Shown here: one piece after another, positions 20,504 to 30,242 of the stretch
Position numbering within the stretch: position 1 is the stretch's first letter
How the letters are laid out: each line of letters starts with the position of its first letter
Assembly: GCA_965240325.2 (NCBI GenBank)
Contig: OZ251226.1
Coordinates: forward strand, 3,100,001 to 3,164,000
Direction of reading: 5' to 3'
DNA: 64,000 nucleotides
From: Rebecca billardiae RCC1528
Taxonomy: Eukaryota > Haptophyta
Notes under the pieces: model-generated
Database searches by the model: none
What the model saw: the letters and a program-made list of their open reading frames with translations, nothing else
What the model was told of the DNA's origin: nothing
Translations under genes and position numbers: made by a program

Positions 20504-21280
20504 TCACTCGGAAGCATGCCCAAGCATGCGCGCGAGCTCAGCCTCGAGTGCGGGCACAGAGTACTCGAACGGGCCCTTGCCGCCCAGCCATTCAAGCCGG
20601 CCGTCGCGCACGATCGCAAGCCGCTCCGGCGTCGCGCCAAACGCCACGAGCAGGTCGTCGTGCATGGTGTCCACGATGAGCCGCACGTCACTCGGCGCGA
20701 CGCCAACCTTGGCGGCATCGCGCCGCAGCGCGAGCGCCGCCTCCACGCGCTCGTCGAGCGAGCGGTGCGTGCGGATGCGGTGCGACGAGCCGATGTCCCA
20801 CCCGTCCGTCGGGTGCGCCTCGGCGATGTAGACGAGCGCAAAGTCGACGCGCCCACGGTAGCCGTCGACGACGCGGGCGAAGGCCTCGAGGCTCGCCATG
20901 AACGGCGGTCAGGAGCACGAGCCGAAGTTGAGCACGGTGACGCGCGACGCAGACGTGCAGGCGTCGGCGAAAGGCAGGGCAGAGCGCGCGCCGCTCGTGG
21001 CGAGCTCGGTGATGACCGCTTTGGAGATGTCGTCGCCCTGCGCGAGCGTGGGATATGTGGCGAGCATGTGCGACTGGTACACTGCCTTGATATGCGACCA
21101 GCCGGTGAACAGCTTGACCGACGCTGGGATGCCCGTCGCCTCTTCCATCCGCAGCACCGCGCGGCGGATCGGACCCGGGCCGTAATCGCGCACGAGGAAG
21201 ACGAAGGTGATGAGCGCCGTGGAAGCGCACGCACTCACGTGGCGCCGAAGCGTCTCGAGACGCGAGACGGCGGCCCCCAT
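20504..21280 (-). CDS. Deiodinase-like selenoprotein (UGA read as selenocysteine at 20909-20911)
   Basis: Iodothyronine-deiodinase family, thioredoxin-fold. The frame crosses one TGA at 20911-20909 that sits exactly at the family selenocysteine: VTVLNFGSCS-U-PPFMASLEAF (deiodinases have NFGSCT-U-PPFM). Beyond it, conserved features continue in the same frame: DFALVYIAEAHPTDGWD, an HRSLDERVEAAL stretch, and a thioredoxin-like C-terminus. A hydrophobic anchor (ACASTALITFVFLV) lies near the N-terminus, as in deiodinases. From the Met at 21280 the product is 258 residues counting Sec, close to the family size; the frame is also open to a Met at 21385. In vertebrates these enzymes remove iodine from thyroid hormones. 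Algal and bacterial homologues have unknown, probably redox or dehalogenase, roles. A SECIS element is required in the 3'UTR but was not resolved by eye. Confidence 0.88.
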
Positions 21281-21805
21281 CGGACTAATTCCCGGCTTGA
21301 AGGAGGGGCCGGAGCGGGAGTCGCAAGACCGCGCGGCCGAGGCGGGCTTCTTGGCTCCCAGCGTGGGCTCCTGGTACCCCCACACCGTAATCCGACGACA
21401 GCAATAGGGTGCGTGTAATCAGGTACAGCAATTACTTTCCTGCGCTATGTTTTCACGTGTAGCAGAGGTATTTTTTAAATTCCCCTTTATAACGGGCTCC
21501 GGGTGATCAGGCTGGCGGCCGAAGCCTCCAGCCCTACCCTGGCCAGCCCCCAACCAACCACCACCCTCACCCAACCTCAAACCACTGACCGAGACACCTA
21601 GTGTCTTGACACCACTCCACTGTGGACAGCCCGCCTCCAGAGGGGGCGGGGGTATGCCATTGCCAACAGCATACGAGCCCAACACTGTGGGGTGGTCCCA
21701 GGTACAAGCAGTGTACGGCCTTGCAATTCAAGATCATCGAGTTTGAGCCGAGTCGGCAGCAGGGGCACCCCCTAGGGTGCCCCAGTGTGGGCAGAGGGCC
21801 AGCCA

Positions 21806-22923
21806 CTAGCCGATCCCTGCGCGGGGAAGGGAGCTGAGGGGACTGTCATCGAGCCCAGTAGCTGGGCAGGGGTCTGGGCCACTGGCCCTGGCAGCGAGGC
21901 GCCTGTATTTCACTCGTGCAGCTATGGAGGCAGAGGGGGTCATGTCAGACATGTGTGCTACATCGGGCATCAAGTCCGGGCGTGGGCCGCTGTAGGAAGC
22001 AAGCAAAGTGGTGGCGATGGCTAATACGCCTGGGGAGGTGTCGTTCGCTCGCCTCTTCCTGCTGCGCTGTGCAGGGGGTAGCGTGCTCCGCTGCGGCACA
22101 TTTGCCTGGCGGGGTGGGCAGTGTCGTTTGGGCGGGGGGCTGTCCTGCTGCGCTTGACTAGGAGGAGGCAGCCCGCGCCTGGGGGCTGCCGGTGGCCTGG
22201 CAGAGCCAGCAGGCGGCTGTGCGGCCTGCTGTCCAGTGTCTGACTGTGTAAGGTCGCTGTGAGCTCCGTTACCAGTGTGACTGCCAGCAGCCGGGTCTGC
22301 CTCCATCTCAGGGCCCCCATGTGTCAACATATTGTCCGGCGGACCCACATTGCTGCGAGCCAGCGGGGTGGCATATTGGAGCGGCCATGCCACAAGAGGT
22401 GTGGCAGGCTGCAGAGGCCACGCAATCACCACTTAGGGAGGGGGCGAGCACGCTGAAGGGGCCACGCCTGCGAGAGTGACTGGGGGCGCACGTGGTGACC
22501 GCGCGCTATGGGCTGGTGCAGGTTGGCCTGCCCCGCGCCTGCCTGCCAGCCCTGGCCAGCCTGGGCAGGGGGTTGCTGCTGGATGACAGGTGGTCCTTGC
22601 AACTGATTATTCATGGCAATCGCCCCTCCTGGGCCTGCCTGTGCCTGTGGGGGTGGGGGCTGCCCCCCTGGGCCGTGCCCAGGCGGCGGCCGAAGCTCCC
22701 TGGCATGTCGAAGGAGACGTCCTGCCTTCGACAGCTGGGAGTCCACGTCCTTGCGGGCCTGCATGATGCCTAGCCCTGCCTTCAGTAAGGCCACGTGCAT
22801 GGTCCTGCCGAGATGCACGTTGCCCCCCACAGTGGTCTTCAGTGTGCTGGGCACCCTGCCCATGAGAGCAGCCCCAGAGCACACGTGACGTGCCAAGTTC
22901 CATGCTGCAGCCTGTCCCTGCAT
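21806..22923 (-). CDS. Putative LINE ORF3 region (two overlapping frames)
   Basis: A frame starts at an ATG at 22923, 11 nt beyond the ORF2 stop, and runs to 22426 (165 codons; a helical start, then Pro/Gln/Ala-rich). A second frame overlaps it (22432-21806, 208 codons), Pro/Ser-rich with basic patches (KRHCPPRQ, RSRKRRAN). Both belong to the element. They may be one protein joined by frameshifting, or decayed 3' sequence. No known domain was recognised. Confidence 0.4.
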
Positions 22924-22934
22924 GAATGGCTCAA

Positions 22935-25900
22935 TTACATGCGATACGCTTCTGCGGCAGCAGCCATTCGGTAGGCATCGACCTCAGGGCACTCAGAGAA
23001 GAGGTGGTGCTCAGTATCTGGCGCTGGATGTAGCAGTGGAGCATGATCGCAGAGGGGGCAGGCATCGCTAAATGCCGCCCCCGACTGGAATCGCACAGAG
23101 AGCAACGTCGGGTCTCGCAAGGCAGCAGGCTGCAGGAACTCATATCCGTGGTGGAGTATGTAGTAGGCAGGCACAGTGTTGGCCTGCCAGGTCCGTAGTA
23201 CGCCAGTGGAGGCCTCTGGCCACACGCCGGTCCATTCACCCACCAAGTCACAGCTGGACTTGGTGACTTGCAGGTGGGTTGCCCTTTGTGATAGCACACT
23301 GTCATACACAAGGGGCTTGATTCGGCCTGCCACTGGCTCTCCATCGGCCAGCTGTACCATTGCATGGGAACCCGCATTTGGGTGGCCACCTCTCTTGTGA
23401 GTCACACAGGGGGTTGCGGGGTCAGAGCAGCAGAGCTTGGCCCCCGCATCGCTGCATGCGTTGAGCAGGGTTTTGGGGTTCATCCCTGCTTGGCGCAAAG
23501 CCGCCACACTGTGTTGGCTGACAGTGCAGTGCTGGTCCCCCGGGTTGTGTGTGAGGCTGAGGTGTCGCGCAGCAGCATCGTCAGCAGAGTGCGCCTTGAC
23601 ATGCTCGAATGAAGTGGTGCTGCCATGCCGCAAGCGGCGCCAGCCCACCAGGCTCATGACCCTGGCGATGTATGGGGCGTACGCGTGGTGCCCCTGCCGA
23701 AGCCGTCGGTCCCAGGGGTCGTTTTGCCACATTTCGGCGGCCTTTACCATTTCCTGCAGGTCAGTGCACACCAGCAGGTTGGCGGTGGGGTCTATCTGCA
23801 CCAATGCATCTGTGATGGCCATGAATTCGGCTGGGCCTGGTGCCTGGTGCCCCGCGAACTTGGAGCAATACACATGCACAGGGGCAGTGTAATTGTTGCC
23901 GTTGAAGAAGGAAAAGGCACACGCGGCCTGCCCGTTCTCTGCATCGAATGAGCCGTCCGTGGCCACCATTAGCATGCCAGGCACAGGAAGTGCAGGCAGA
24001 TGGCGGGGATTGGGTGGATCACAGACAGTACGCTTGGCGGCAGGCACGTGCCCCAGGTACCTGTAGTAGCTCTGGTCGGTCAGGACTGCCCTCAGCATAT
24101 CCCTCACTGCCAGTATCACCGCCGGGCGGGACCTATGTGGCAGTGAGGACAGCTCCGCATAGAACGCAGTGGAGACCATCTGTCTTGGTGGCTGTTGCAT
24201 GAGCACACCTAGCAACACGTGCTGGGTACCGTCCACCAGTGAGTGCTCGATCCGGCTGAGCATCTCTCCGTTCGCGTCAGGAAGGCCGTGTGGTGCCAAG
24301 CAGGGGAGGGCAGCTGCCCCTGGCATTGCGGCGAGTCTTGTATATGCCCTGTGGGTCCGGTTTGTGGCCAGCATCCCGAGCCCGGGGGCCAGCTGCTGCA
24401 TCAGCTTGCTGCCGAGATTCACTTCGGATGGGAGCAGTGCCCACCCCATGCGTCGTACAGAATTTCTCCCGGTGACGATGGTGGAGGCAAATGTAGAGGC
24501 GCCGCGTACGCGCGCCCGTGCTGGGTGCTCTACTGATTGCAGGGCACCCATGGCTGCCATGGACGTGCGCGCACATAGCCCACATGGGTCATCTGCCAGG
24601 AAGTGGTAGTACGCGTGTGCCTGGACACTCTCCAGGTGCGCATGTAGATTGATGAGGCCTAGGCCCAGGAACTGGGGAGGAAAGCACGCTGCCTCGTATG
24701 CGATGCGCCCTGGCAGGGCAGCACTCCTGACCACTGGCTCCACCATGAGGCTTTGCAGCTGGTTGAGTCTGCCCCTGGACATGCCAACCACCTCGTAGAA
24801 GTAGAATAATATCGACGTGACATCCCACACAGTGAGCAGCTTTTTGGTCTCGGTGCAGCAGTCAGCTGCCTGCACCCGCGCGGCGGCTTTGGCCACTCTG
24901 GCCTTGAGACTGGCGAACATCCTGTCAGTTGCCAGATGAATGTTGGTCACCACCCCTGCATACGTGAAGTATTCGCCATCCTGCAACGTGTCTATGAGAG
25001 CAGCTTGTCCAGTTGCCCTGTTGATGACCTGTATTGGGTCCACCTGTGCGTGCCCAGGGGGCACATACACTGCCACCTTGGATTTGGGGTAGTTGGGCTC
25101 CATATCATAGTACCACAAAAAGTCGACGAGGTCCTGCATCATGGCTGTGATGTCTGCTCTGCTGTGCGCGTACAAATTGATATCGTCCATGATAGCAGTG
25201 GCCACCACTGTCACCTGCCCTGCAGCAGCGTCCGCGTCGTCTGAGCTGCATTTGGACTGTACATGGTACCCGCCATGCCTGCTCTTCAGGTACCTGAGGA
25301 ACATGTTGATGAACAGGCAGAACTTAGTGGAGCTAGCAGGGTCACCTTGCTTCGTGCCACACCGTAAGCGTACACTATCAGTGGGCCCATATGGCGTCCT
25401 CACCACCACATCATGCCCCTCTCCTAAGGAGCGCATGAGGGTATAAAACATGGCTGGGTACCCATGGCTGCGGAAGCCATCCTCAATGCCTTGGTATGGC
25501 ACAGTGTCGAAGGCTTTTTGAATGTCCATCAGTGCACAAAACAGCGTGCGCCGGGAACGGTGTGCATCGGCCACCACATTGGCAAAGACAGCGACTTGCT
25601 GTACCACTTGCCCACCCTCTCTGCTGGCAGCCTGTTCCGGCTCGATTAGCCTGAGCCTGTCGGACGCAGCTTGCATGACGTTGTTTTGGTGTCTTGCCAT
25701 GATTTTGTACACCACACTGTTGAGTGTTATGCCCCTGTAATTCCCGAGCACGTGCATATCCCAGTGCTTGTGTAGTGAGACAACCTCCCCTTGCTGGAGT
25801 CCGTCCAGAAGAGTCCCTGTCGCGTACATGACTGCGCAGAGATTAGATATAATAGTGGCGATCGGGCCAGGGTGTCCTGTCCCCTGTCCCCTGGCTGCCC

Positions 25901-28031
25901 CCTGCTGGGCACCGGTCTGCTGTGCAGCGTGCTGCCTGTGTGTGCGCGTGCCGCTTGGCAGTACAGGCTCGTCGCGCTCGGCATGGTGGCCTTCCAAGAG
26001 CTTGAGTACATTGTACTGTATGCCATCTGGACCAGGTGCCGAGTTGCCTCCCACCTCAGATGTGATGATGTGCCGTATTTGCGCGGGGGTGGGTGGCGTT
26101 CCGAGGGCGGTGACATATGCGTCCCCCGGATCAGTATGCCATGCGGCCCTAATGTCGTGCCACATATGACCTCCAGCGTGCCAAGGAGGCCTGCCCCCGG
26201 GCCGAGTGTATTGTCGCTCCAGAAGGCCCTGGTAGTGCCCCCTGTACTCCGATTTCACATCGTCAACGCTGGTGGCCAGTGCCCCATCGCTCCTTCTGAC
26301 GATGGTAGGCAGTGTGATGGGGTCCTTGGCATACACCATGACACGCAATTTATGCGAGTTCTTTTTGGTCTCAACCTTGACTTTGGCGAACCACGCCCTC
26401 TTTTGTTCCTCGGCCTGCTGCTGCCACACAGCTTTCACTTGCGCGCGGCTCGTCCTGCATTGCTGCTGCACGATTTGTCTCCAGCGCTGGTGGGACAGAA
26501 ATGGCCCTACCGGCACCTGTCCGTGAGGCCCCATTGCCACTTGTATCCAGTGCTGGGACTGTGCAGCTCCAGTGCCCCAGGTCCGCTCGTACCTGCGCAC
26601 TGCTCTGCGCACTGCTGGACCAGCTGGCAGCCCAGCAGCTGCTCTGTTAGCCAGAATATCGCCTGCATGCAGCGCAGCAGAAGCAGCATCTGCTTTGGAT
26701 TTGTGTTGACCCGCTGCTGCGCCCGCTGTGGCTGGTCGGATCTTCAGGGGCGTGTCTGGTTGTCCGTCATATACACTGGGTTGCTCCAGTACAGTTGCCA
26801 TGTCCCTGGTGGCCAGTGTGGTCAGGTGTCTCAGCGTTGTCAGCGCAGTGGCTGCTGTCGTCACCAGCGAAGGTTGCACCAGCATATGTGCCGGCACTGG
26901 GGCCTCAGCAAAGTCCGCAATGTGTAGTGGCAGGCCATCCATCCACATCGCAAGCAGCTGTTTGGCTTTATTCCAGTCAGGTGACGTCTTTCCCAGGTCC
27001 ACGCGTATGTGCCTGGGAGGTTGCACTGGTGAGGCCAGTACTGCAGCAGCGCTGCGCAGTGCCACCGAGTGAATCCGGCCATATATTGGGACGTGTGCTC
27101 CTGGCATTCGCAGGGTGGCCTTTTCCGATATGTCCATGTGTCCGGTGTGCCCAACTGTGTCCATGTTGGAGAATATGTAGTCAATCACAGATCGATCCGC
27201 CCCATTGCCGTCCTCCCTGTGTGCAGTGATGAATGTGGGCCTTTCGAGCGTGTCCCATCGTGTGGTGCTGGGTATTTGGTTGAAGAGGTGGTCAGGGTCT
27301 GTCATGTATGTGCGGAACACTACCTTGGGGGTAGCCCCCTCCCCTGCGTTGCTGTCGTGCATGTGCCCATTTCCATCGCATGCTACCAATTGCAGCCTGG
27401 CAGCATGCCTGGCTATGTGCACAGCATGAGTCCGCATGTTGCCAGCTGTGGGAAGGCCTATGCATGTGCCTGTACGAAGGTGGTTGACTATGTGTGGAAG
27501 CAGCAGGTGCTGCCGTTCCTCATCATGCGGGTTGTAGAAGCAGCACACCCACATGGGGACAGCCTGCCCATTGCCCCTGCAGAGCGTGATTTCACCCGAA
27601 ATGATGTGCCCTGCCAGCTCTGGGTATAGTATTTCCCTGCCTCTGCACACACTGTTGAGGTGGAGCGATTTGGGTGCACCCACGTGTGCCTTGCGTACCA
27701 GGATGGCACACCCGGCCCTGGCACCTTTTTCGCCCTTGCGCCTGTCGCGGGCGTGCTCTGCATGTACTGTGTACTCCGGGAACGACTTGGCCCACCGCAC
27801 TACCTGATGCGCAGGCATTTGGGTCTCCACCAAAAAGACAATATCAGGTGTCCCCACTGCTCGAATCCAAGTGGCGATGTCGTCCCGCCGGACAGAGGGG
27901 TCAGCCCCACCTGCTCCCCCAACATTGCAGTATGCATACGAGATGTCAGCATGGCTGTATTGGTAGCCCTGCTGCATTGGCGCTGCTGCTGCACCAGCAA
28001 CACCTGGGCCTGCATCACCCTGTCCTATCAT
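22935..28031 (-). CDS. LINE ORF2: endonuclease-reverse transcriptase-RNase H polyprotein
   Basis: 1,698 residues without a stop. Domains by approximate residue: apurinic-type endonuclease 20-330 (CNVGG, LVETQMP, and VIDYIF near 279); reverse transcriptase about 720-1000, with the first catalytic Asp in LFCALMDIQKAFDTV (near 829), RCGTKQGDPAS, and the double Asp in AIMDDINLYA (near 947); RNase H about 1350-1470 (ATDGSFDAENG, the Glu in AEFMAI, VCTDLQ, HVKAHS); and a C-terminal CPLCDH...HHLFSEC zinc knuckle near 1655-1680. The usual F/Y-x-D-D box reads I-M-D-D. The overall order (APE-RT-RNH) fits I-like/RNH-containing LINE clades. ORF2 starts 17 nt inside the ORF1 end, so translation may be coupled. 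Confidence 0.92.
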   Translation of the reverse strand: MIGQGDAGPGVAGAAAAPMQQGYQYSHADISYAYCNVGGAGGADPSVRRDDIATWIRAVGTPDIVFLVETQMPAHQVVRWAKSFPEYTVHAEHARDRRKGEKGARAGCAILVRKAHVGAPKSLHLNSVCRGREILYPELAGHIISGEITLCRGNGQAVPMWVCCFYNPHDEERQHLLLPHIVNHLRTGTCIGLPTAGNMRTHAVHIARHAARLQLVACDGNGHMHDSNAGEGATPKVVFRTYMTDPDHLFNQIPSTTRWDTLERPTFITAHREDGNGADRSVIDYIFSNMDTVGHTGHMDISEKATLRMPGAHVPIYGRIHSVALRSAAAVLASPVQPPRHIRVDLGKTSPDWNKAKQLLAMWMDGLPLHIADFAEAPVPAHMLVQPSLVTTAATALTTLRHLTTLATRDMATVLEQPSVYDGQPDTPLKIRPATAGAAAGQHKSKADAASAALHAGDILANRAAAGLPAGPAVRRAVRRYERTWGTGAAQSQHWIQVAMGPHGQVPVGPFLSHQRWRQIVQQQCRTSRAQVKAVWQQQAEEQKRAWFAKVKVETKKNSHKLRVMVYAKDPITLPTIVRRSDGALATSVDDVKSEYRGHYQGLLERQYTRPGGRPPWHAGGHMWHDIRAAWHTDPGDAYVTALGTPPTPAQIRHIITSEVGGNSAPGPDGIQYNVLKLLEGHHAERDEPVLPSGTRTHRQHAAQQTGAQQGAARGQGTGHPGPIATIISNLCAVMYATGTLLDGLQQGEVVSLHKHWDMHVLGNYRGITLNSVVYKIMARHQNNVMQAASDRLRLIEPEQAASREGGQVVQQVAVFANVVADAHRSRRTLFCALMDIQKAFDTVPYQGIEDGFRSHGYPAMFYTLMRSLGEGHDVVVRTPYGPTDSVRLRCGTKQGDPASSTKFCLFINMFLRYLKSRHGGYHVQSKCSSDDADAAAGQVTVVATAIMDDINLYAHSRADITAMMQDLVDFLWYYDMEPNYPKSKVAVYVPPGHAQVDPIQVINRATGQAALIDTLQDGEYFTYAGVVTNIHLATDRMFASLKARVAKAAARVQAADCCTETKKLLTVWDVTSILFYFYEVVGMSRGRLNQLQSLMVEPVVRSAALPGRIAYEAACFPPQFLGLGLINLHAHLESVQAHAYYHFLADDPCGLCARTSMAAMGALQSVEHPARARVRGASTFASTIVTGRNSVRRMGWALLPSEVNLGSKLMQQLAPGLGMLATNRTHRAYTRLAAMPGAAALPCLAPHGLPDANGEMLSRIEHSLVDGTQHVLLGVLMQQPPRQMVSTAFYAELSSLPHRSRPAVILAVRDMLRAVLTDQSYYRYLGHVPAAKRTVCDPPNPRHLPALPVPGMLMVATDGSFDAENGQAACAFSFFNGNNYTAPVHVYCSKFAGHQAPGPAEFMAITDALVQIDPTANLLVCTDLQEMVKAAEMWQNDPWDRRLRQGHHAYAPYIARVMSLVGWRRLRHGSTTSFEHVKAHSADDAAARHLSLTHNPGDQHCTVSQHSVAALRQAGMNPKTLLNACSDAGAKLCCSDPATPCVTHKRGGHPNAGSHAMVQLADGEPVAGRIKPLVYDSVLSQRATHLQVTKSSCDLVGEWTGVWPEASTGVLRTWQANTVPAYYILHHGYEFLQPAALRDPTLLSVRFQSGAAFSDACPLCDHAPLLHPAPDTEHHLFSECPEVDAYRMAAAAEAYRM

Positions 28032-28845
28032 CAGTGCTTGCGCAGCAGCCGCATACTATATCATCTGTGAGTGTACCCGACTGTGGCCTCACTTTGAGAC
28101 CTGCAGGTTGGACATGCCTGCCTTTTTTACGGCGGCCCGCCGGCTGACTGATAGTGTCTGGGACATGGGGGCCTGCCCGCATGTACTGCAAGTGCATAGT
28201 GCATTCTCCTTTCTTGTCACTGTCAGTCACTGTGCGCTTGTTGAGTATGCTGGGCACAGGGTGTGTCTGGAGACGTCCCTCGGACCCGGTGAAGGTGGTA
28301 CGACCGGGACCGCTAGTCCCGGTCGCCCCTTGGCGCGAGGCAGAGCCGCTAGCTCCGCCCCTGCCGTCAAAGCAGTTGTGGCAGGTGATGTTGGCCTTGG
28401 TCTCATCAATGCGTTCGTTGAGCATGTTGGCCGTAGTGTGCGTGGGGAGAGTGCCCGCGCCATCGGTGGGGGTGGGGCGACCGGGACCGCTAGCCCCGGT
28501 CGCCCCTTGGCGCGAGGCAGAGCCGCGAGCTCCGCCCCTGCCATCAGAGAGGTTGCTGCCGGTCATGTCTGCCTTGGTCTCATCAATGCGTTCGTTGAGC
28601 ATGTTGGTCGCAGTGTGCGTGGGGCGAGTGCCCGCGCCACCGGTGGGAGTGGGGCGACCGGGACCACTAGCCCAGGTCGTCCCCTGGCGCGAGGCAGAGC
28701 CGCGAGCTCCGCCCCTGCCATCAGAGAGGTTGCTGCCGGTCATGTCGGCCGTGTGCTCGGCCCATACGACATTGTGCCGTTCATCGTCTGGGAGGTCGGT
28801 GTGCACCGTAGGCGTCGGTGCGTGTTGTGACTCGTCGACGTCCAT
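28015..28845 (-). CDS. LINE ORF1 with 59-residue tandem repeats
   Basis: From the Met at 28845 (MDVDESQHAP) it gives 276 residues; the frame is open further upstream, so the true start may lie earlier, or the copy may be 5'-truncated. Its main feature is a 177-bp tandem repeat (units starting at 28301, 28478 and 28655 on the + strand, the last partial) encoding Gly/Arg/Ser/Pro-rich units with MLNERIDETKA helices. The C-terminus is basic and then ends with CGCCAS. It overlaps the ORF2 start by 17 nt. Probably an RNA-binding, Gag-like ORF1 protein, by position. Confidence 0.6.
   Translation of the reverse strand: MDVDESQHAPTPTVHTDLPDDERHNVVWAEHTADMTGSNLSDGRGGARGSASRQGTTWASGPGRPTPTGGAGTRPTHTATNMLNERIDETKADMTGSNLSDGRGGARGSASRQGATGASGPGRPTPTDGAGTLPTHTTANMLNERIDETKANITCHNCFDGRGGASGSASRQGATGTSGPGRTTFTGSEGRLQTHPVPSILNKRTVTDSDKKGECTMHLQYMRAGPHVPDTISQPAGRRKKGRHVQPAGLKVRPQSGTLTDDIVCGCCASTDDRTG
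28301..28750. repeat. 177-bp tandem repeat inside LINE ORF1
   Basis: Units begin with CGACCGGGACC at 28301, 28478 and 28655; the period is exactly 177 bp, and the third copy is incomplete. The period is a multiple of three, so the frame is kept. Confidence 0.9.
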
Positions 28846-29187
28846 GCCGTCTACGACACCCTGCGCGGACGTCACGCCCGGCGCCCGCCACGCCGGGGTG
28901 CCTCGCGCGCGTGCGTGCAGGGGGGCGGCTGGGGTAACTGACGATGGGGTCGGCTCGTGACTGTGAATGTGAAGCCGATAGTAGGTAGTTCCGTTCTGCC
29001 TAAAGTATGATGGGGATCGCTTCGTAAGTATGAGGTGGTCAAATGTTGCAGAATGTGATCTATGACGTACCGCTCTACAATTACGGCAATACAGGCTCGT
29101 CAAATCCCAATAGTCTCGCGGTTTTGTGGGCGTGAGCGCTTCATCCCATCCGGCTGATCGCGGCGCCTCGGCCTCCTCACTGCCAGC

Positions 29188-30242
29188 ATGCTCACCAAGC
29201 GCCACATGGGAGGGCTGCTCGCGAGTGTGCTGAGCGTGGCACTCGTGGTGACTCTTTGCGTTGTCGCTTTCGCCCCTCGAACGCCGCATGTCGACGTCAT
29301 CGCGCGCGGGTCGCGTGTGGTCGCGGCCACCAAGGCGAGAGTGCTGCGCCATACACCACTCGCGCGGCACCGCTCGATCGAGAAGCAGGATGACGAGGAG
29401 GACGACGACGACGCAGAGTTCTACCAGGGCGATGCGGATCACGACGGCGTGCTCTCACCCGACGAGTTCTCCGCCATGCCCAAGTCGAACGCCGTGTTCA
29501 GGGGCAACAAGGAGCAGATTGCCCGCATGTTTGCCTTCCTCGACACCGACGGCAGCAACACGCTCAGCTTGGCGGAATTCAACGCGAGCCCGTCGGCCGA
29601 GGCGGCTCCGTGGTTCGCCAAGACTTCGATCGAAAACTTTGACGACGACGGCGACGAGCTCCTCGACGCCAAGGTGCGCGCCTCGACGGCTCGCCCGCGC
29701 CCACTGCTGCCCCTCTGTGCCGCGCCCTCGCTGACTGTGGGTGTGGCCCTGTCCTGCGCGCACAGGAGTTCTACGCGCACATGAAGGCCATGTCGACGCA
29801 GCATGAGGAGGCGCTGCCACCCGAAGCCGCAGGAGCCATGATGCGCATGGCCGACTCGGACGGCGACGGCAAGCTGAGCGCCAAAGAGTACGCTGACATG
29901 TTGTCGCGCATGGGAGACGGCGAAGAAGGCTCGGGCTCGGTCTCGCAGGGGAAGTTGTTCGACCTCAACTCGGACGGGTTCGTCGATGTGGACGAGATGA
30001 TGCAGATGATGACCGCAATGCACAGCGACGAGGAAGGCTCGGTGAATCGCGCGCACATCAAGCTCCTCCTCTGCCAGATCGATGACGTCCCACCGGTCGA
30101 CTACTCGGTGCCGGTCGAGCTGGTTGACGCGCGTATGGGTGACGACACCGCGTTCGAGCCGTCACACGCAAAGATCATGGCCTGCTACAGCGCGCTCGAC
30201 GCGAGTGAGCAGGCGGAGATCATGGCGTCCGCTGACGCATAA
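29188..30242 (+). CDS. Secretory-pathway EF-hand protein
   Basis: Two exons, 29188-29673 and 29766-30242 (GT-AG, phase 0), 320 residues. A hydrophobic segment at about 9-28 (GLLASVLSVALVVTLCVVAF) is a signal anchor or signal peptide. An acidic linker (DDEEDDDDAEF) precedes five calcium-loop candidates: DADHDGVLSPDE, DTDGSNTLSLAE, a weaker FDDDGDELLDAKEF split by the intron, DSDGDGKLSAKE and DLNSDGFVDVDE. Multiple EF-hands behind a signal sequence recall the reticulocalbin/calumenin (CREC) group, but no HDEL-type signal is present. A calcium-binding lumenal or secreted role is inferred. The LINE insertion ends within about 100 bp of its start codon. Confidence 0.85.

Larger units (their letters stand above)
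21420..29100 (-). mobile_element. LINE retrotransposon (APE endonuclease, reverse transcriptase, RNase H)
   Basis: About 7.7 kb on the minus strand, noticeably less GC-rich and with different codon use from its neighbours. In transcription order: ORF1 (ending at 28015), ORF2 (28031-22935), a short third frame region (22923-21806) and a 3' tail ending near 21420. Boundaries are approximate. The 3' end lies next to the selenoprotein start, and the 5' end lies within about 100 bp of the EF-hand gene start. No convincing target-site duplication or poly(A) tail was seen. The continuous 1,698-codon ORF2 argues for a young insertion. Confidence 0.88.

Noticed and set aside
20909-20911. Reading the TGA as a true stop, making two genes or a pseudogene
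   Set aside because: The stop falls exactly at the family Sec site, with conserved residues on both sides in the same frame and no other lesion.
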